Origin: Xanthomonas euvesicatoria pv. euvesicatoria
Lineage (GTDB): Bacteria > Pseudomonadota > Gammaproteobacteria > Xanthomonadales > Xanthomonadaceae
Reading direction: 5' to 3'
DNA length: 64,000 nt
NCBI RefSeq assembly: GCF_020880415.1
Contig: NZ_JAJIUJ010000113.1
Location: 31,711-95,710 of the forward strand
Shown here: positions 21,550 to 31,800 of the stretch, one piece after another
Layout: each line of letters starts with the position of its first letter
Position numbering within the stretch: position 1 is the first letter of the stretch
Translations under genes and position numbers: made by a program
Notes under the pieces: model-generated
Databases searched by the model: none
Seen by the model: only the letters and a program-made list of their open reading frames with translations
What the model was told of the DNA's origin: nothing

Positions 21550-22776
21550 ATGATGGCAAGCAGCGGTTCGGACAACGGCAACTTCGACGACAAGGCGCGC
21601 CAGTATTGGGCTGCCTGGGGAGATGCCATGCGCCACGGCCAGGCCGGCGCCGCCGCGCAACAACCACCGCCCGCGTCCGGTAGCGATGCTCCGCAGGATT
21701 GGCGCAAGGCCGTGGATTGGTGGTCGCAGTTGCTGCCCACCCAGGCCGCCCCGCAGGCGCAGGAGGCCATCGACCGCTTTCGCACCCAGGCCGGTGACTG
21801 GTTCGGGACCATGCAGCAGGTGGCCGCGCAGTTTGCCGGGCGCGACACCTCGGCCAATGAAGTGGCCGAGGCCTGGCGCCAGGCCGTACAAGGGCAGGGC
21901 GAACAGCTGATGCAGTGGACCTTGGGTTCGCTGCGCGGCGGCAGCCCAGGCGGGTTCGACCCATGGCTGCAGGACGCGGTGCAGGCGCTGCAGAAGTGGC
22001 GCGAGGAAAATGCGCCCTGGCTGGACATGCCGGCGTTCGGATTGAACCGCAACCACCAGTCGCGCCTGCAGAAACTGGCACGCGCACAGCAGGAGTTCCA
22101 GGCCCAGTCGGAGGCCTATGGCGAGCAACTCAAGGCGGCGATCGAGCAGGCGTTCGCGCGCTTCGCGTCCAAGCTGAGCGAGCACGAGAGCAGCGGTAGC
22201 CAGTTGACCAGCGCCCGCGCCCTGTTCGATCTGTGGATCGAGGCGGCTGAAGAATCCTATGCCGATGTCGCCTTGTCGGAGCAGTTCCGCAAGGTGTACG
22301 GCGGTTTTGCCAATGCGCACATGCGTCTGCGCGCTGCGCTGCAGGAAGAGGTCGAGCAACTCAGCGAACGCTTCGGCATGCCCACACGTTCGGAGATGGA
22401 CGCCGCGCATCGGCGCATTGCCGAACTGGAACGCCTGGTCAGGCGGATGCTGCGTAACGTAGCTTCACCGGCAAGCAAGCCCGCTGCGGCGCCGCAGCCT
22501 GAACCGGTGCCACCGGTGGCGGGCAAGCGCGCGTCGTCGGCCAGGGCCAGTGCGGCAGCGCGGCCGGCGGGGGCAGCACGGGCAGTCAAGCCGGATGCAT
22601 CCAGGAAGGCGTCCGTCGACAGGACCGCGACGAAAAAAGCGGCTCCGAAACAGGCGCCAGCGGTCTCCAAGTCGACGAAAACGACCTCGGTCAAGAAGCG
22701 CGGTGGGGCGAAATCCCCGCCCAAGCCTGCGGACCGTAAACCCGCTGCAGGTAAAAAACGTGGAGCGCAGGCATGA
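21550..22776 (+). CDS. phaE: PHA synthase subunit PhaE with basic Ala/Lys/Pro-rich tail
   Basis: PhaE is the activating partner of class III PHA synthases. The first 300 residues are helical and contain family-like segments (WRKAVDWWSQLLP, ARALFDLWIEAAEESYADVA, FGMPTRSEMDAAHRRIAELE). The last 100 residues are a low-complexity basic tail full of KKAAPK, KPAAGKK and ASARAS blocks, resembling the histone H1-like tail of PhaF and AlgP. In PhaF such a tail binds DNA and helps granule partitioning; a similar role here is inference. Two ATGs in a row (21550, 21553) make the start ambiguous by one codon. ATGA overlap with phaC. Confidence 0.9.
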   Translation: MMASSGSDNGNFDDKARQYWAAWGDAMRHGQAGAAAQQPPPASGSDAPQDWRKAVDWWSQLLPTQAAPQAQEAIDRFRTQAGDWFGTMQQVAAQFAGRDTSANEVAEAWRQAVQGQGEQLMQWTLGSLRGGSPGGFDPWLQDAVQALQKWREENAPWLDMPAFGLNRNHQSRLQKLARAQQEFQAQSEAYGEQLKAAIEQAFARFASKLSEHESSGSQLTSARALFDLWIEAAEESYADVALSEQFRKVYGGFANAHMRLRAALQEEVEQLSERFGMPTRSEMDAAHRRIAELERLVRRMLRNVASPASKPAAAPQPEPVPPVAGKRASSARASAAARPAGAARAVKPDASRKASVDRTATKKAAPKQAPAVSKSTKTTSVKKRGGAKSPPKPADRKPAAGKKRGAQA

Positions 22777-23849
22777 AAGGTCCGTTGGGATTCAGTGCCG
22801 AAGACCTGATGCAGGAAACCTTGTCGATGCAACGCAAGTTGCGCGAAGGGCTCAAGTTGCTGCCGGGCGTGGACGATGTGGATTATGGCGTCACCGAGCG
22901 CGAAGAAATCTGGCGCGATGGCAAGGTGGTGCTATACCGCTTCATCGGCGAGCAGGCACCGGTGGCAAAGACGCCGCTGCTGATTGTCTATGCATTGGTC
23001 AATCGCCCCTACATGGTCGATCTGCAGGCGGATCGCTCGCTGGTGAAGGGGCTATTGAGTCACGGCCAGGATGTCTACGTGCTGGATTGGGGCTACCCGG
23101 ACCGCTCCGAGCGCTACCTCACGCTGGAAGATTATTTGCTGCGCTACATCGACGGTGCGGTGGATCACCTGCGGGCGCAGTCGGGGCTGGAAGCGGTCGA
23201 TGTGCTCGGCATCTGTCAGGGCGGCACGTTTTCGTTGTGCTACGCCGCGCTGCAACGCGACAAGGTGCGCAACCTGATCACCATGGTGACACCGGTGGAT
23301 TTCCATACTCCCGACAACATGCTGTCCAACTGGGCGCGCATGGTCGATGTGGATCTGTTCGTGGACACGATGGGCAACGTGCCGGCGGACCTGATGAACG
23401 CCAGTTACCTGATGCTCAAGCCGTTCCGGCTGAATCTGCAGAAATACGTGGGCCTGCTCGACATCCTCGACGACAAGCAGGCGCTGGAGGATTTCCTGCG
23501 CATGGAAAAGTGGATCTTCGATTCGCCCGACCTGGCCGGTGAGGCCTTCCGCGAATTCGTCACGTTGTTCTATCAGCGCAACGGGTTGGTCACCGGGCAG
23601 GTGAGCATCGGGGGACAGGCAGTCGATCTGCAGGTGCTCGACATGCCGGTGCTGAATATCTACGCCGAACACGACCACTTGGTGCCGCCGGATGCCTCAC
23701 GGGCGCTAGGAGGGCTGGTCGGCAGCGACGACTACAGCGAACTGAGCTTCCGTGGCGGGCACATCGGAATCTATGTCTCCGGGCGTGCGCAGCGCGAGGT
23801 GCCGGTGGCAATCCATCGCTGGTTGCAGGAACGCGGCGGCAATGCCTGA
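22773..23849 (+). CDS. phaC: Class III polyhydroxyalkanoate synthase PhaC
   Basis: The 358-residue product polymerises hydroxyacyl-CoA into storage polyester. The catalytic triad is visible: Cys148 in the lipase-like box GICQGGTFSL, Asp301 in YAEHDHLVPP and His330 in RGGHIGIYVSG, nearly the positions in Allochromatium PhaC. The short length and the phaE partner define class III. It overlaps phaE by 4 bases. Confidence 0.95.
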   Translation: MKGPLGFSAEDLMQETLSMQRKLREGLKLLPGVDDVDYGVTEREEIWRDGKVVLYRFIGEQAPVAKTPLLIVYALVNRPYMVDLQADRSLVKGLLSHGQDVYVLDWGYPDRSERYLTLEDYLLRYIDGAVDHLRAQSGLEAVDVLGICQGGTFSLCYAALQRDKVRNLITMVTPVDFHTPDNMLSNWARMVDVDLFVDTMGNVPADLMNASYLMLKPFRLNLQKYVGLLDILDDKQALEDFLRMEKWIFDSPDLAGEAFREFVTLFYQRNGLVTGQVSIGGQAVDLQVLDMPVLNIYAEHDHLVPPDASRALGGLVGSDDYSELSFRGGHIGIYVSGRAQREVPVAIHRWLQERGGNA

Positions 23850-23962
23850 GATGGCTGCCTGCACGCCGCGCAGGTGACTGCGCCAAGCAGGCCGGGCGGC
23901 CATCACGATCTGCAGCGGCCGCGTTTTCTAGACTGTTGGCTACGTCTTGCAGGAGTCCTGCC

Positions 23963-24160
23963 ATGTCTACCACCACGTTGTCCCGCTCCCTCAACGACCG
24001 CATGATCGCCGGTGTCGTTGGCGGCATTGCGCGTCGTTTTGGCTGGAGCTCGACGCTGCTGCGTGTGTTGTTCGTCATCGTGTCGATTGCCTCGGCCGCG
24101 TTTCCCGGCATCCTGGTGTATCTGATTCTGTGGCTGCTGATCCCCAACCAGGCCGATTGA
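23963..24160 (+). CDS. PspC-domain small membrane protein
   Basis: The 65-residue product is a stand-alone PspC domain: SLNDRMIAGVVGGIARRFGW followed by two hydrophobic stretches ending LWLLIPNQ. AGGAG lies 7 bases upstream of the ATG. PspC domains take part in envelope stress signalling, but no pspA or pspB is seen nearby. Confidence 0.85.
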   Translation: MSTTTLSRSLNDRMIAGVVGGIARRFGWSSTLLRVLFVIVSIASAAFPGILVYLILWLLIPNQAD

Positions 24161-24168
24161 AGCCGGTA

Positions 24169-24645
24169 ATGCGCGGCCTGCCTGCACTGCAGGTGCTGGG
24201 CGCGTTGTGGACGCTGCCCAATACCTTGATCGGGCTCTCGATCGGCGCGGCCGGCTGGTGTTTCGGCGCGCGTCCCGTCTGGTCGCCGCGGGAACATGCA
24301 GTGGTCTTCCACGCCTGGCCGTGGGGTCCGGGGGGCGCAATGACGTTGGGCAACGTGATCCTGCTGAAAGGTGCATCGCTGGACCTGCAGTGCAGCACCT
24401 ACGCGCACGCCGCAGGCCGTTGCCAGCATCCACCGGTGCGCCTGGGCGACCACGAGCGCGCGCATGTCTATCAGTACATGCTGCTTGGGCCGCTGTTCCT
24501 GCCCATGTATGTTCTGTGCGGCGGCATCCACGTGCGCAATCCGCTGGAGCGGGCTGCCGATACCTATGCGATGCACGGCCACGGTTGGTGGCCGTGGGGG
24601 ATTCAACCCAAGCGCGCGAAGCCGAACAATTCGGACAGCGGGTGA
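24169..24645 (+). CDS. Putative membrane protein with HERAH (HExxH-like) motif
   Basis: The product of about 158 residues is not firmly recognised. It has an N-terminal helix (TLPNTLIGLSIGAAGWCFG), a middle region, the motif DHERAHVYQYMLLGPLFLP near residue 95, a second hydrophobic segment and a Pro/Trp/Lys-rich end. HERAH fits HExxH, the zinc motif of many metallopeptidases, and here it leads into a hydrophobic segment. A TTG at 24157 overlapping the PspC stop is an alternative start. Its 3' end overlaps the convergent FAD oxidoreductase by 43 bases. Confidence 0.65.
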   Translation: MRGLPALQVLGALWTLPNTLIGLSIGAAGWCFGARPVWSPREHAVVFHAWPWGPGGAMTLGNVILLKGASLDLQCSTYAHAAGRCQHPPVRLGDHERAHVYQYMLLGPLFLPMYVLCGGIHVRNPLERAADTYAMHGHGWWPWGIQPKRAKPNNSDSG

Positions 24646-25814
24646 GGCGTGCCCTCTAGTTGTGCACGCAACAAGCCTGCGCCAATGGCGCTATAGGTAA
24701 TGCCGTTGCCGCCATAGGCCATCGCGAACGATACACGTGGCCCCAGTTCGGCATGCGGCCCGAAGAACGGCAATCCATCGGCAGTTTCTGCGAAGGTGCC
24801 AGCCCATGCGAACGCCGGGCGCAGGCGCATATCGGGCATGGTCTTGCCAATTTTCTTCAGCAACGTCCTGAGCTTGCCCCGCACGCGTGCGTCGCGGCGA
24901 GGGGGAATGTCGATGTTGTCGTCTTCGCCACCAGCGACCACGCGCCCGTCTGGTGTGCTGCGCAGGTACAGGTACGGGCGCGCGGTCTCCCACATCATGG
25001 TGTGCTTGAGCGCGCCCATTTCGCTGTCGTGCAGGGGGTCGGTCACGAAGGCGTAGCTGCTGCGATTGCGCGCCACCGGCTGCGAGAGCCAGCGCTGGTT
25101 GCCATAGCCGGCTGCCAGGATCACGTGCCGGGCACGCACGCTCACACCGTCTTCGGTGCGCAGGTCGACATGCGGGTCGTGCGGATCGATCGAGGCAATG
25201 GCGGTGCGGTCATAGATGCGTGCGCCGTATTGCTCGCACTCGGAAAACAGGCGGTAGCACAGGCGGTACGGGTCTACGCTGGCGGCCAGGCGGCTCAGAA
25301 TCGCGCCATCCGAATGCACGCCGTAGTTGTGCCAGAGCGGCTCGCGTTCGATCCACTCCACCGGCAGTCTCTGCGCCTGGCGGGTCTCCAGCTCGCTGCG
25401 CAGGTCTTTTATATCGCGCGAGCGGCTGGCGTAGTACAGGCTGTCCTGGCGCGTGAAGTCGGTGCCGCCGAAGGTATTGCACAGGCCCTGCAGGTCGAGG
25501 ATGGCTTGCGCGCACGCCCCATAGGCCAGTGCCGCTGCCTGCATGCCGTGCTGTCTGGCCAGTTCGATCATCGGTGTATCGATTTCGTACTGGAGCAATG
25601 CGGTGCTGGCCGAGGTGCTGCCCCAGCCGATGTCGCGCTGTTCGACTACCGCGACTTCGTGCCCATGGCGCACCAATTCGTGGGCAATCAGCGCGGCGGT
25701 CACCCCACCACCGACGATGGCCACTTCGCAGACGGTGTCTTGCTCCAGGCGCGGGTACGCGCGCATCAACCCGTTGCGGATCGACCAGAACGGGTAGCCA
25801 CTTTTGAGGTCCAT
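24603..25814 (-). CDS. FAD-dependent oxidoreductase (DAO family)
   Basis: From ATG 25814 the product is 403 residues. A dinucleotide-binding fold lies at CEVAIVGGGVTAALIAHELV and the family end at FAMAYGGNGITYSAIGAGLL. It resembles glycine/D-amino-acid oxidase-type flavoproteins such as the gamma-glutamylputrescine oxidase group; the substrate is not evident. A longer frame reaches 25913, but the MDLKSGYPFW start matches where the family domain begins. Convergent 43-base overlap with the upstream-strand neighbour. Confidence 0.83.
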   Translation of the reverse strand: MDLKSGYPFWSIRNGLMRAYPRLEQDTVCEVAIVGGGVTAALIAHELVRHGHEVAVVEQRDIGWGSTSASTALLQYEIDTPMIELARQHGMQAAALAYGACAQAILDLQGLCNTFGGTDFTRQDSLYYASRSRDIKDLRSELETRQAQRLPVEWIEREPLWHNYGVHSDGAILSRLAASVDPYRLCYRLFSECEQYGARIYDRTAIASIDPHDPHVDLRTEDGVSVRARHVILAAGYGNQRWLSQPVARNRSSYAFVTDPLHDSEMGALKHTMMWETARPYLYLRSTPDGRVVAGGEDDNIDIPPRRDARVRGKLRTLLKKIGKTMPDMRLRPAFAWAGTFAETADGLPFFGPHAELGPRVSFAMAYGGNGITYSAIGAGLLRAQLEGTPHPLSELFGFARLG

Positions 25815-26006
25815 GCGGTGTCGAGCAGCGAGCGGATGGACGGCGATTGACCGCCAAGCGGGGTGAAGCGGCCGTGAGGCGAGCCCGGCCTTGCCGCCGT
25901 CACCAAACGGCAAACAGCCAGCGTTAACGTGCGTGGAAAGCTCCTCACGGCGTGCTGGTTATCCTGCCGCCACAACGCAGCAACAGCAGCAGAAGAGGGT
26001 GTGGGT

Positions 26007-26234
26007 ATGTCGATTGTCCTGTACGTCGGTGGCAGCAAAGATGGCGACAAGGGCGTGGTGCCTTACGGTTTCAGCAAGTCGCGTGCGATGACCGATGCTG
26101 GCCCTGAGGTGTATGTCGAACGCATGGTGCCGCTGAAGGATGTCGGCAAGATCCGCGTGATGGCGCTGGAGTCGCTGCACGAAAGCATTCTGGTCGAACG
26201 TGCCGCCACCCATTACGCTCGTCAGGTCAGCTGA
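26007..26234 (+). CDS. Small conserved-looking hypothetical protein
   Basis: This 75-residue acidic/basic balanced protein is not recognised. It begins IVLYVGGSKDGDKGVVPYGF and has no signal peptide or helix. Regular codon use and a purine-rich stretch (AGAAGAGGG) before the ATG support a real gene. It sits 102 bases before tex. Confidence 0.6.
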   Translation: MSIVLYVGGSKDGDKGVVPYGFSKSRAMTDAGPEVYVERMVPLKDVGKIRVMALESLHESILVERAATHYARQVS

Positions 26235-26336
26235 GCGCGGCAGCATAGGTTTACGGCGGCGTTGTCAACGGGTTTCCGTGGCGGGCCGGCACTGCGAAAA
26301 TGCGTTTTTCAGTGAAGCGGGTCACCCCGCGCCGTC

Positions 26337-28700
26337 ATGCACGATAGCCAGCTCGCCCAGCAGATTGCTCGCACCATCGCCGATGAGATCGGTGCCCAGC
26401 CCGCCCAGGCGCACGCCGCCATCGCCTTGCTCGACGAAGGCGCCAGCGTCCCCTTCATCGCCCGCTACCGCAAGGAAGTCACGGGCGGGCTGGACGACAC
26501 GCAGCTACGCAACCTGGAAACGCGACTGACCTATCTGCGCGAGCTGGAAGAGCGCCGCGCGGCGATCCTGTCCAGCATCGGCGAGCAGGGCAAGCTCAGC
26601 GACGAATTGCGCAACGAGATCGTGGCGGCCGACACCAAGTCGCGGCTGGAAGACCTGTACCTGCCCTACAAGCCCAAGCGCCGCACCCGCGCGCAGATCG
26701 CGCGCGAAGCCGGGCTGGAGCCACTGGCCGATGGCCTGTTGGCGGACCCGACGCAATCTCCGGAAGTAGCCGCGGAAGCCTTCGTCGATGCCGAGAAAGG
26801 CGTTACCGACAGCAAGGCGGCGCTGGAAGGCGCGCGCGCCATCCTGATGGAGCGCTGGGGTGAAGATGCGGCGCTGGTCGGTGAGCTGCGCAGTTGGCTG
26901 AGCGACAATGGCGTGATCCGCGCACGGGTCGCCGAGGGCAAGGAAGAGGCCGGTGCCAAGTACCGCGACTACTTCGATCACGCCGAAACATTGGCGAAGA
27001 TTCCTTCGCACCGCTTGCTGGCGCTGTTTCGCGCACGCCGCGAAGAAATCCTGTATCTGGATCTGGATCCGGGTAGCGATGCCGAGGCTGGCCACCAGTA
27101 CGCCGAAGGCCGTGTGGCGCGCAAGGCCGGTATCTCCAACGAAGGCCGTCCGGCCGATCGCTGGTTGCTGGACGCGTGCCGGCTGACATGGCGCGCCAAG
27201 CTGCATATGCACTTGCTGTTGGACCTGTTCAACCAGGCGCGCGAAAAGGCCGAGGCCGAAGCGATCGCGGTATTCGGCGACAACCTCAAGGACCTGATGC
27301 TGGCAGCGCCGGCCGGTCCGCGGGTGGTGCTTGGGCTGGATCCGGGCATCCGTACCGGTTGCAAGATCGCCGTGGTCGATGCCACCGGCAAGCTGGTGGC
27401 TACCGAAACGATTTATCCGCACGAACCCAAGCGGCAGTGGGATCAGTCGCTGCAGACCATCAAAAAGTTGTGCATGCAGCACAACGTGGAGCTGATCGCG
27501 ATCGGCAACGGCACTGCCAGCCGCGAGACCGACAAGCTGGCCGGTGAGGCGATTGCGCTGTGCGGCGCTGCCAAGGTACAGAAGGTGGTGGTGAGCGAGG
27601 CGGGCGCATCGGTGTATTCGGCCTCGGAGTTCGCGGCCAAGGAATTCCCGAATCTGGATGTGTCGCTGCGTGGTGCCGTGTCGATCGCGCGCCGTCTGCA
27701 GGATCCATTGGCCGAACTGGTGAAGATCGAGCCCAAGGCGATCGGCGTGGGCCAGTACCAGCACGATGTGGATCAATACCGTCTGGCCAAGGCATTGGAA
27801 GCGCGGGTGGAAGACTGCGTCAACGCGGTCGGTGTCTACGTCAATACGGCCTCGGCGGCGTTGTTGTCGCGCGTGTCCGGGCTGTCGGGCACGGTGGCGG
27901 AAAATATCGTGCGTCACCGCGACGACAATGGCCCGTTCAAGCGACGCAAGGACCTGCTCAAGGTGCCGCGGCTGGGCGAGAAGACCTTCGAGCAATGCGC
28001 CGGTTTCCTGCGCATTGCCGATGGCGAGGAGCCGTTGGATGTGTCGGCGGTGCATCCGGAAGCGTATCCGGTGGTGGAACGCATCGTGAGCAGCACCGGC
28101 AAGCCGATCAAGGCATTGCTGGGCGACGGCAGTTTTCTGCGTGGCCTGAAGCCGGAGATGTTCACCGACGACCAATTCGGTGTGCCGACCGTGCGCGACA
28201 TCCTGAAAGAGCTGGAAAAACCCGGCCGCGATCCGCGCCCGGAGTTCAAGGCAGCGCAGTTCGCCGAAGGCATCGAGGACATCAAGCACCTCAAGCCGGG
28301 CATGGTGCTCGAAGGTGTGGTCAGCAATGTGGCCGCGTTCGGTGCGTTCGTCGATATCGGCGTGCATCAGGATGGATTGGTGCACATCTCGGCGTTGTCG
28401 GAGACCTTCGTCAAGGATCCGCGCGATGTGGTCAAGGCCGGCGACATCGTCAAGGTCAAGGTGCTGGAGGTGGATGTGGCGCGCAAGCGCATCGCGCTGA
28501 CCTGTCGTCTGTCCGACACGCCGCCAGCGGCGGATGGCGCAGCGCAACCGCGCGAAGCCCGTGGCAGCGGCGGTCCGGGGCAGGGCAGGCGCGACGGTGG
28601 TGGGCGCGGTCAGGCGCAAGCCAATAGCAAACCGCGGATCACCGCGCCGCCGGCGGACAATGCGCTGGCTGCCGCATTCGCGCGTGCCAAACGTAGCTAA
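26337..28700 (+). CDS. tex: Transcription accessory protein Tex
   Basis: The 787-residue product is Tex along its whole length: helical N-terminus ([20 protein letters not shown]), RNase H-like YqgF domain ([20 protein letters not shown], about residue 330), helix-hairpin-helix repeats ([20 protein letters not shown]) and a C-terminal S1 RNA-binding domain ([20 protein letters not shown]). Tex binds nucleic acids and influences transcription and virulence genes in several bacteria. A Gly/Arg-rich tail of about 50 residues follows S1. Confidence 0.96.
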   Translation: MHDSQLAQQIARTIADEIGAQPAQAHAAIALLDEGASVPFIARYRKEVTGGLDDTQLRNLETRLTYLRELEERRAAILSSIGEQGKLSDELRNEIVAADTKSRLEDLYLPYKPKRRTRAQIAREAGLEPLADGLLADPTQSPEVAAEAFVDAEKGVTDSKAALEGARAILMERWGEDAALVGELRSWLSDNGVIRARVAEGKEEAGAKYRDYFDHAETLAKIPSHRLLALFRARREEILYLDLDPGSDAEAGHQYAEGRVARKAGISNEGRPADRWLLDACRLTWRAKLHMHLLLDLFNQAREKAEAEAIAVFGDNLKDLMLAAPAGPRVVLGLDPGIRTGCKIAVVDATGKLVATETIYPHEPKRQWDQSLQTIKKLCMQHNVELIAIGNGTASRETDKLAGEAIALCGAAKVQKVVVSEAGASVYSASEFAAKEFPNLDVSLRGAVSIARRLQDPLAELVKIEPKAIGVGQYQHDVDQYRLAKALEARVEDCVNAVGVYVNTASAALLSRVSGLSGTVAENIVRHRDDNGPFKRRKDLLKVPRLGEKTFEQCAGFLRIADGEEPLDVSAVHPEAYPVVERIVSSTGKPIKALLGDGSFLRGLKPEMFTDDQFGVPTVRDILKELEKPGRDPRPEFKAAQFAEGIEDIKHLKPGMVLEGVVSNVAAFGAFVDIGVHQDGLVHISALSETFVKDPRDVVKAGDIVKVKVLEVDVARKRIALTCRLSDTPPAADGAAQPREARGSGGPGQGRRDGGGRGQAQANSKPRITAPPADNALAAAFARAKRS

Positions 28701-28872
28701 GTCGCGCTTTTGATCTGTCGGTTGATCGGCGTGGTTGAGTGGCGTGGCGCGGATCGAATGTGGCGGTGGATTAGTCTGCGGTTTGGCTTAACTGTGTTGG
28801 CCGCAGATCATGACGGGATCGGTAGGAAGCAACTCTGGTTGGTTTCCTTGGCGGCTGGCACGCCGCCTAACG

Positions 28873-31800
28873 TCATGGGGTGATCGGCGGCTTGGCTGCA
28901 GGGTCCTTGCGCGTGGGCAAGATCAAGCGTTCGATCAGGTCGACCAGGCCGGGTGGTTCCACCGGCTTGCCCATGTGCGCATCGAAGCCGGCTACTACTG
29001 CGCGGTCGCGGTCTTCTTCGCGGACATAGGCGGTCAGGGCGATGGCCGGAATATGCCGCGGCAGATCGGCGCGGCCCGAACGCACGGTGCGGATCAAGTC
29101 GTAGCCATCGCGTAAGGGCATCGCGATATCGCTGACCAATACATCGAAGTGCGCGTTCACCAAGCAGTGCTCGGCCGCGTCCACCGACCCGGCAGCCTGC
29201 ACCTGCGCCCCGGCCAGCATCAGGAACTGCATCACCGCTTCGCGCGAATCCTGATCGTCGTCGACCAGCAGGACGCGCACGCCAGCCAGGCGGTCGCGGC
29301 ACTCGTCCGGCAGCGCGCCCACGTGGGTAGTGTCTGCCGAGGCAGGCCGCAGATCGCTGACCCCGTGCTGGAACGGCAACACGATGGTAAATAGCGCGCC
29401 CTGGCCTTCGCCCGCGCTGGAGGCGCCCAGGCTGCCGCCATGCAGGTCCACCAACTGACGCGAGATCGACAGGCCCAGCCCCAGGCCGCCCACGCGCCGT
29501 GTAGTGCCTGCATCTGCCTGACGAAAACGGTCGAACACATGCGGCAGGAAATCCGCCGCAATGCCGATCCCGGTGTCCTGCACGCACAGGCGCAGGCGCT
29601 CATCTTCGACATCCATCGCCACTCGCACCGTACCGCCGGCAGGGGTGAACTTCAGCGCATTGCTGAGCAGATTGGTCAACACCTGCTGCAGCCGCCCGGC
29701 ATCGCCGAAGAACCACAGCTCGCCATCGCAAGGCGCGTCCAGCTCCAGTGCGATCTTGCGCGCCAACGCGGTCGGCTGCATGAGTTCCAGCACGCTGCGC
29801 ACCAACCCGGCGATATCGAAATGCTCGGCCTGCAGGCGGATCTTGCCGGACAGGATCGCGCTCATATCCAGCAGGTCGTCGATGATCTGCGTCTGCGCGC
29901 GCGCACTGCGTTCGATGATCACCAGGCCCCGGCCCAGATTGGCCGGATCGGCGATGTCCGATTGCATCAACCGCGACCAACCCAGGATCGCGTTGAGGGG
30001 TGTGCGCAACTCATGGCTGAGCGTGGCCAGGAATTCGTCCTTGACCCGGTTGGCATGCTCGGCCTGCGCGCGCGCGGCGGTTTCCGCCTGCAACGACAGC
30101 TTGAGCTTGGCATCCACCCGGGTGCGTTCGATCACGATGCCGGCCAGGTGCGAGGCCGAGCGCGCCATCGCCTGCTCGCGCAAGGACGGTAGGTGAGGGC
30201 GGTCGTAATAGATATTGAGCGTGCCCAATACCTGCCCGTTGCTGGCCAGGATCGGGGTAACGCAACACGCGGCGATGCCCATCGTTGCCGAGATCGCATG
30301 GTGGCTGCTGAAGCTTGCATCGGCCTGGAGATCGCTGCAGATCACCTGACGACCCAGGTGCGCCGACAGGGCGCACGGCGGACCCTCCGGCCCGATCGGC
30401 GATGGCTCGAAGTGCCCGCGGTACTCGATCGGAAAATGCGGTGCCGAGCCGAAACTCAAGGTGTGGCGGATCTCATCGCGCACCATCACCGAGCAGTACA
30501 ACGGGATTTCACCGCGTGCCTCCACACTCAATGCGATCGCATCCAGCACCACCGGCAATGGTGCGCCGGTGGTGATCAAACTCAGGATTGCGCGGTCCGA
30601 AGCGGTGGCATCTTCGATGTGCTTGCGTTCGGAGATGTCGGTGAGCGAGCCGATGTGCCCAAGAAACCGTCCGTCGCTGGCGAAGTGCGGCGATGCGGTA
30701 TCGATGCACCAGCGGTATTGCCCGTCGTGGCGGCGCACGCGGTATTCGGCGAGGAATTCGCCGCGTTGCTCGAGTGCCTGTTCGAAGGCATGCCGCACGC
30801 GTGCTGCATCGTCCGGATGCATCACATCCCACCAGCCCTGATCCAGTGCCTGGTCTTCCCCCTGTCCGGTGAAGTTGTACCAGCGCGGATTCCAGTACAC
30901 GCAATCGCCTTGCGCGTCGGCCATCCAGATCATCGCTGGCACCGTCTCGCAGAGCGCACGGAAGCGCACTTCGCTTTCGCGCAATTGCTGCTCGAATGTG
31001 CGCCGGTGATGAATGTCGGTATAGGTACCGATCCACTCGCTGATGCTGCCATCGTCGCCGCGCACCGGGAGCGCGCGCACCAGGTGCCAGCGCGATTGCC
31101 CGTCGTGACGCAGCAGTTCGCACTCCACCTCGAGAGCGCGCTGGCCTTTCAATGCCAGGCTCCACGCCTGCTCGGACAGGCGCAGACCATCGGCAGTGTG
31201 CGCGCGGTGCCAGGCGGCATCTTCGTTGCTGGAAGGATCCAGGCCGGTGTACTCGTACCAGCGCTGATTGAAGTAGTGCGGCCGTCCGTCCGGATCGGCA
31301 ATGAAGATGATCTGCGGCAGCGTATCGGCGAGGCGGCGCAGGCGCGCTTCGTTGGCCGCGAGTTGCTGCTGCGCCTTGGCCCGTTGCATCGATTCCCAGC
31401 AGCGTGCCACAACCAATCGCACCAGTTCGATCTCCGCCGACAGCCAGCGCCGCGGTGCACGCTGGTGGACGCCGATCGCGGCCACCAATCGGTCGTGCTT
31501 GTGCAGCGGAATGGCCAGCGAGGCGCGCAAGCCGGAGCGGCGGTACTGCTCGGCCACATAGTCCGGCGCACCCGGCGCCATCGCATCGGTCGTGAACCAG
31601 GGACGGTTCGCCAGCAGCGCATCGCGCAGGCCCTGTGCGGCCTCCAGTGGGAAGTCGCCTTGCAGGCTCGGCATGTCCTGCACGTGGTCGCTGATGACAT
31701 GGATGGTGCTGCCATCGGCAGCGACCAGACCGAATGCGCAACGGTTCGCCTGCAGATGCTCGCCAAGCAGGCGCACGCTGGTGTCGATGATCTGCCGCGG

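Noticed and set aside
26505..28619. Minus-strand frame of 704 codons
   Set aside because: Antisense shadow of tex; His/Arg/Gln-rich translation.
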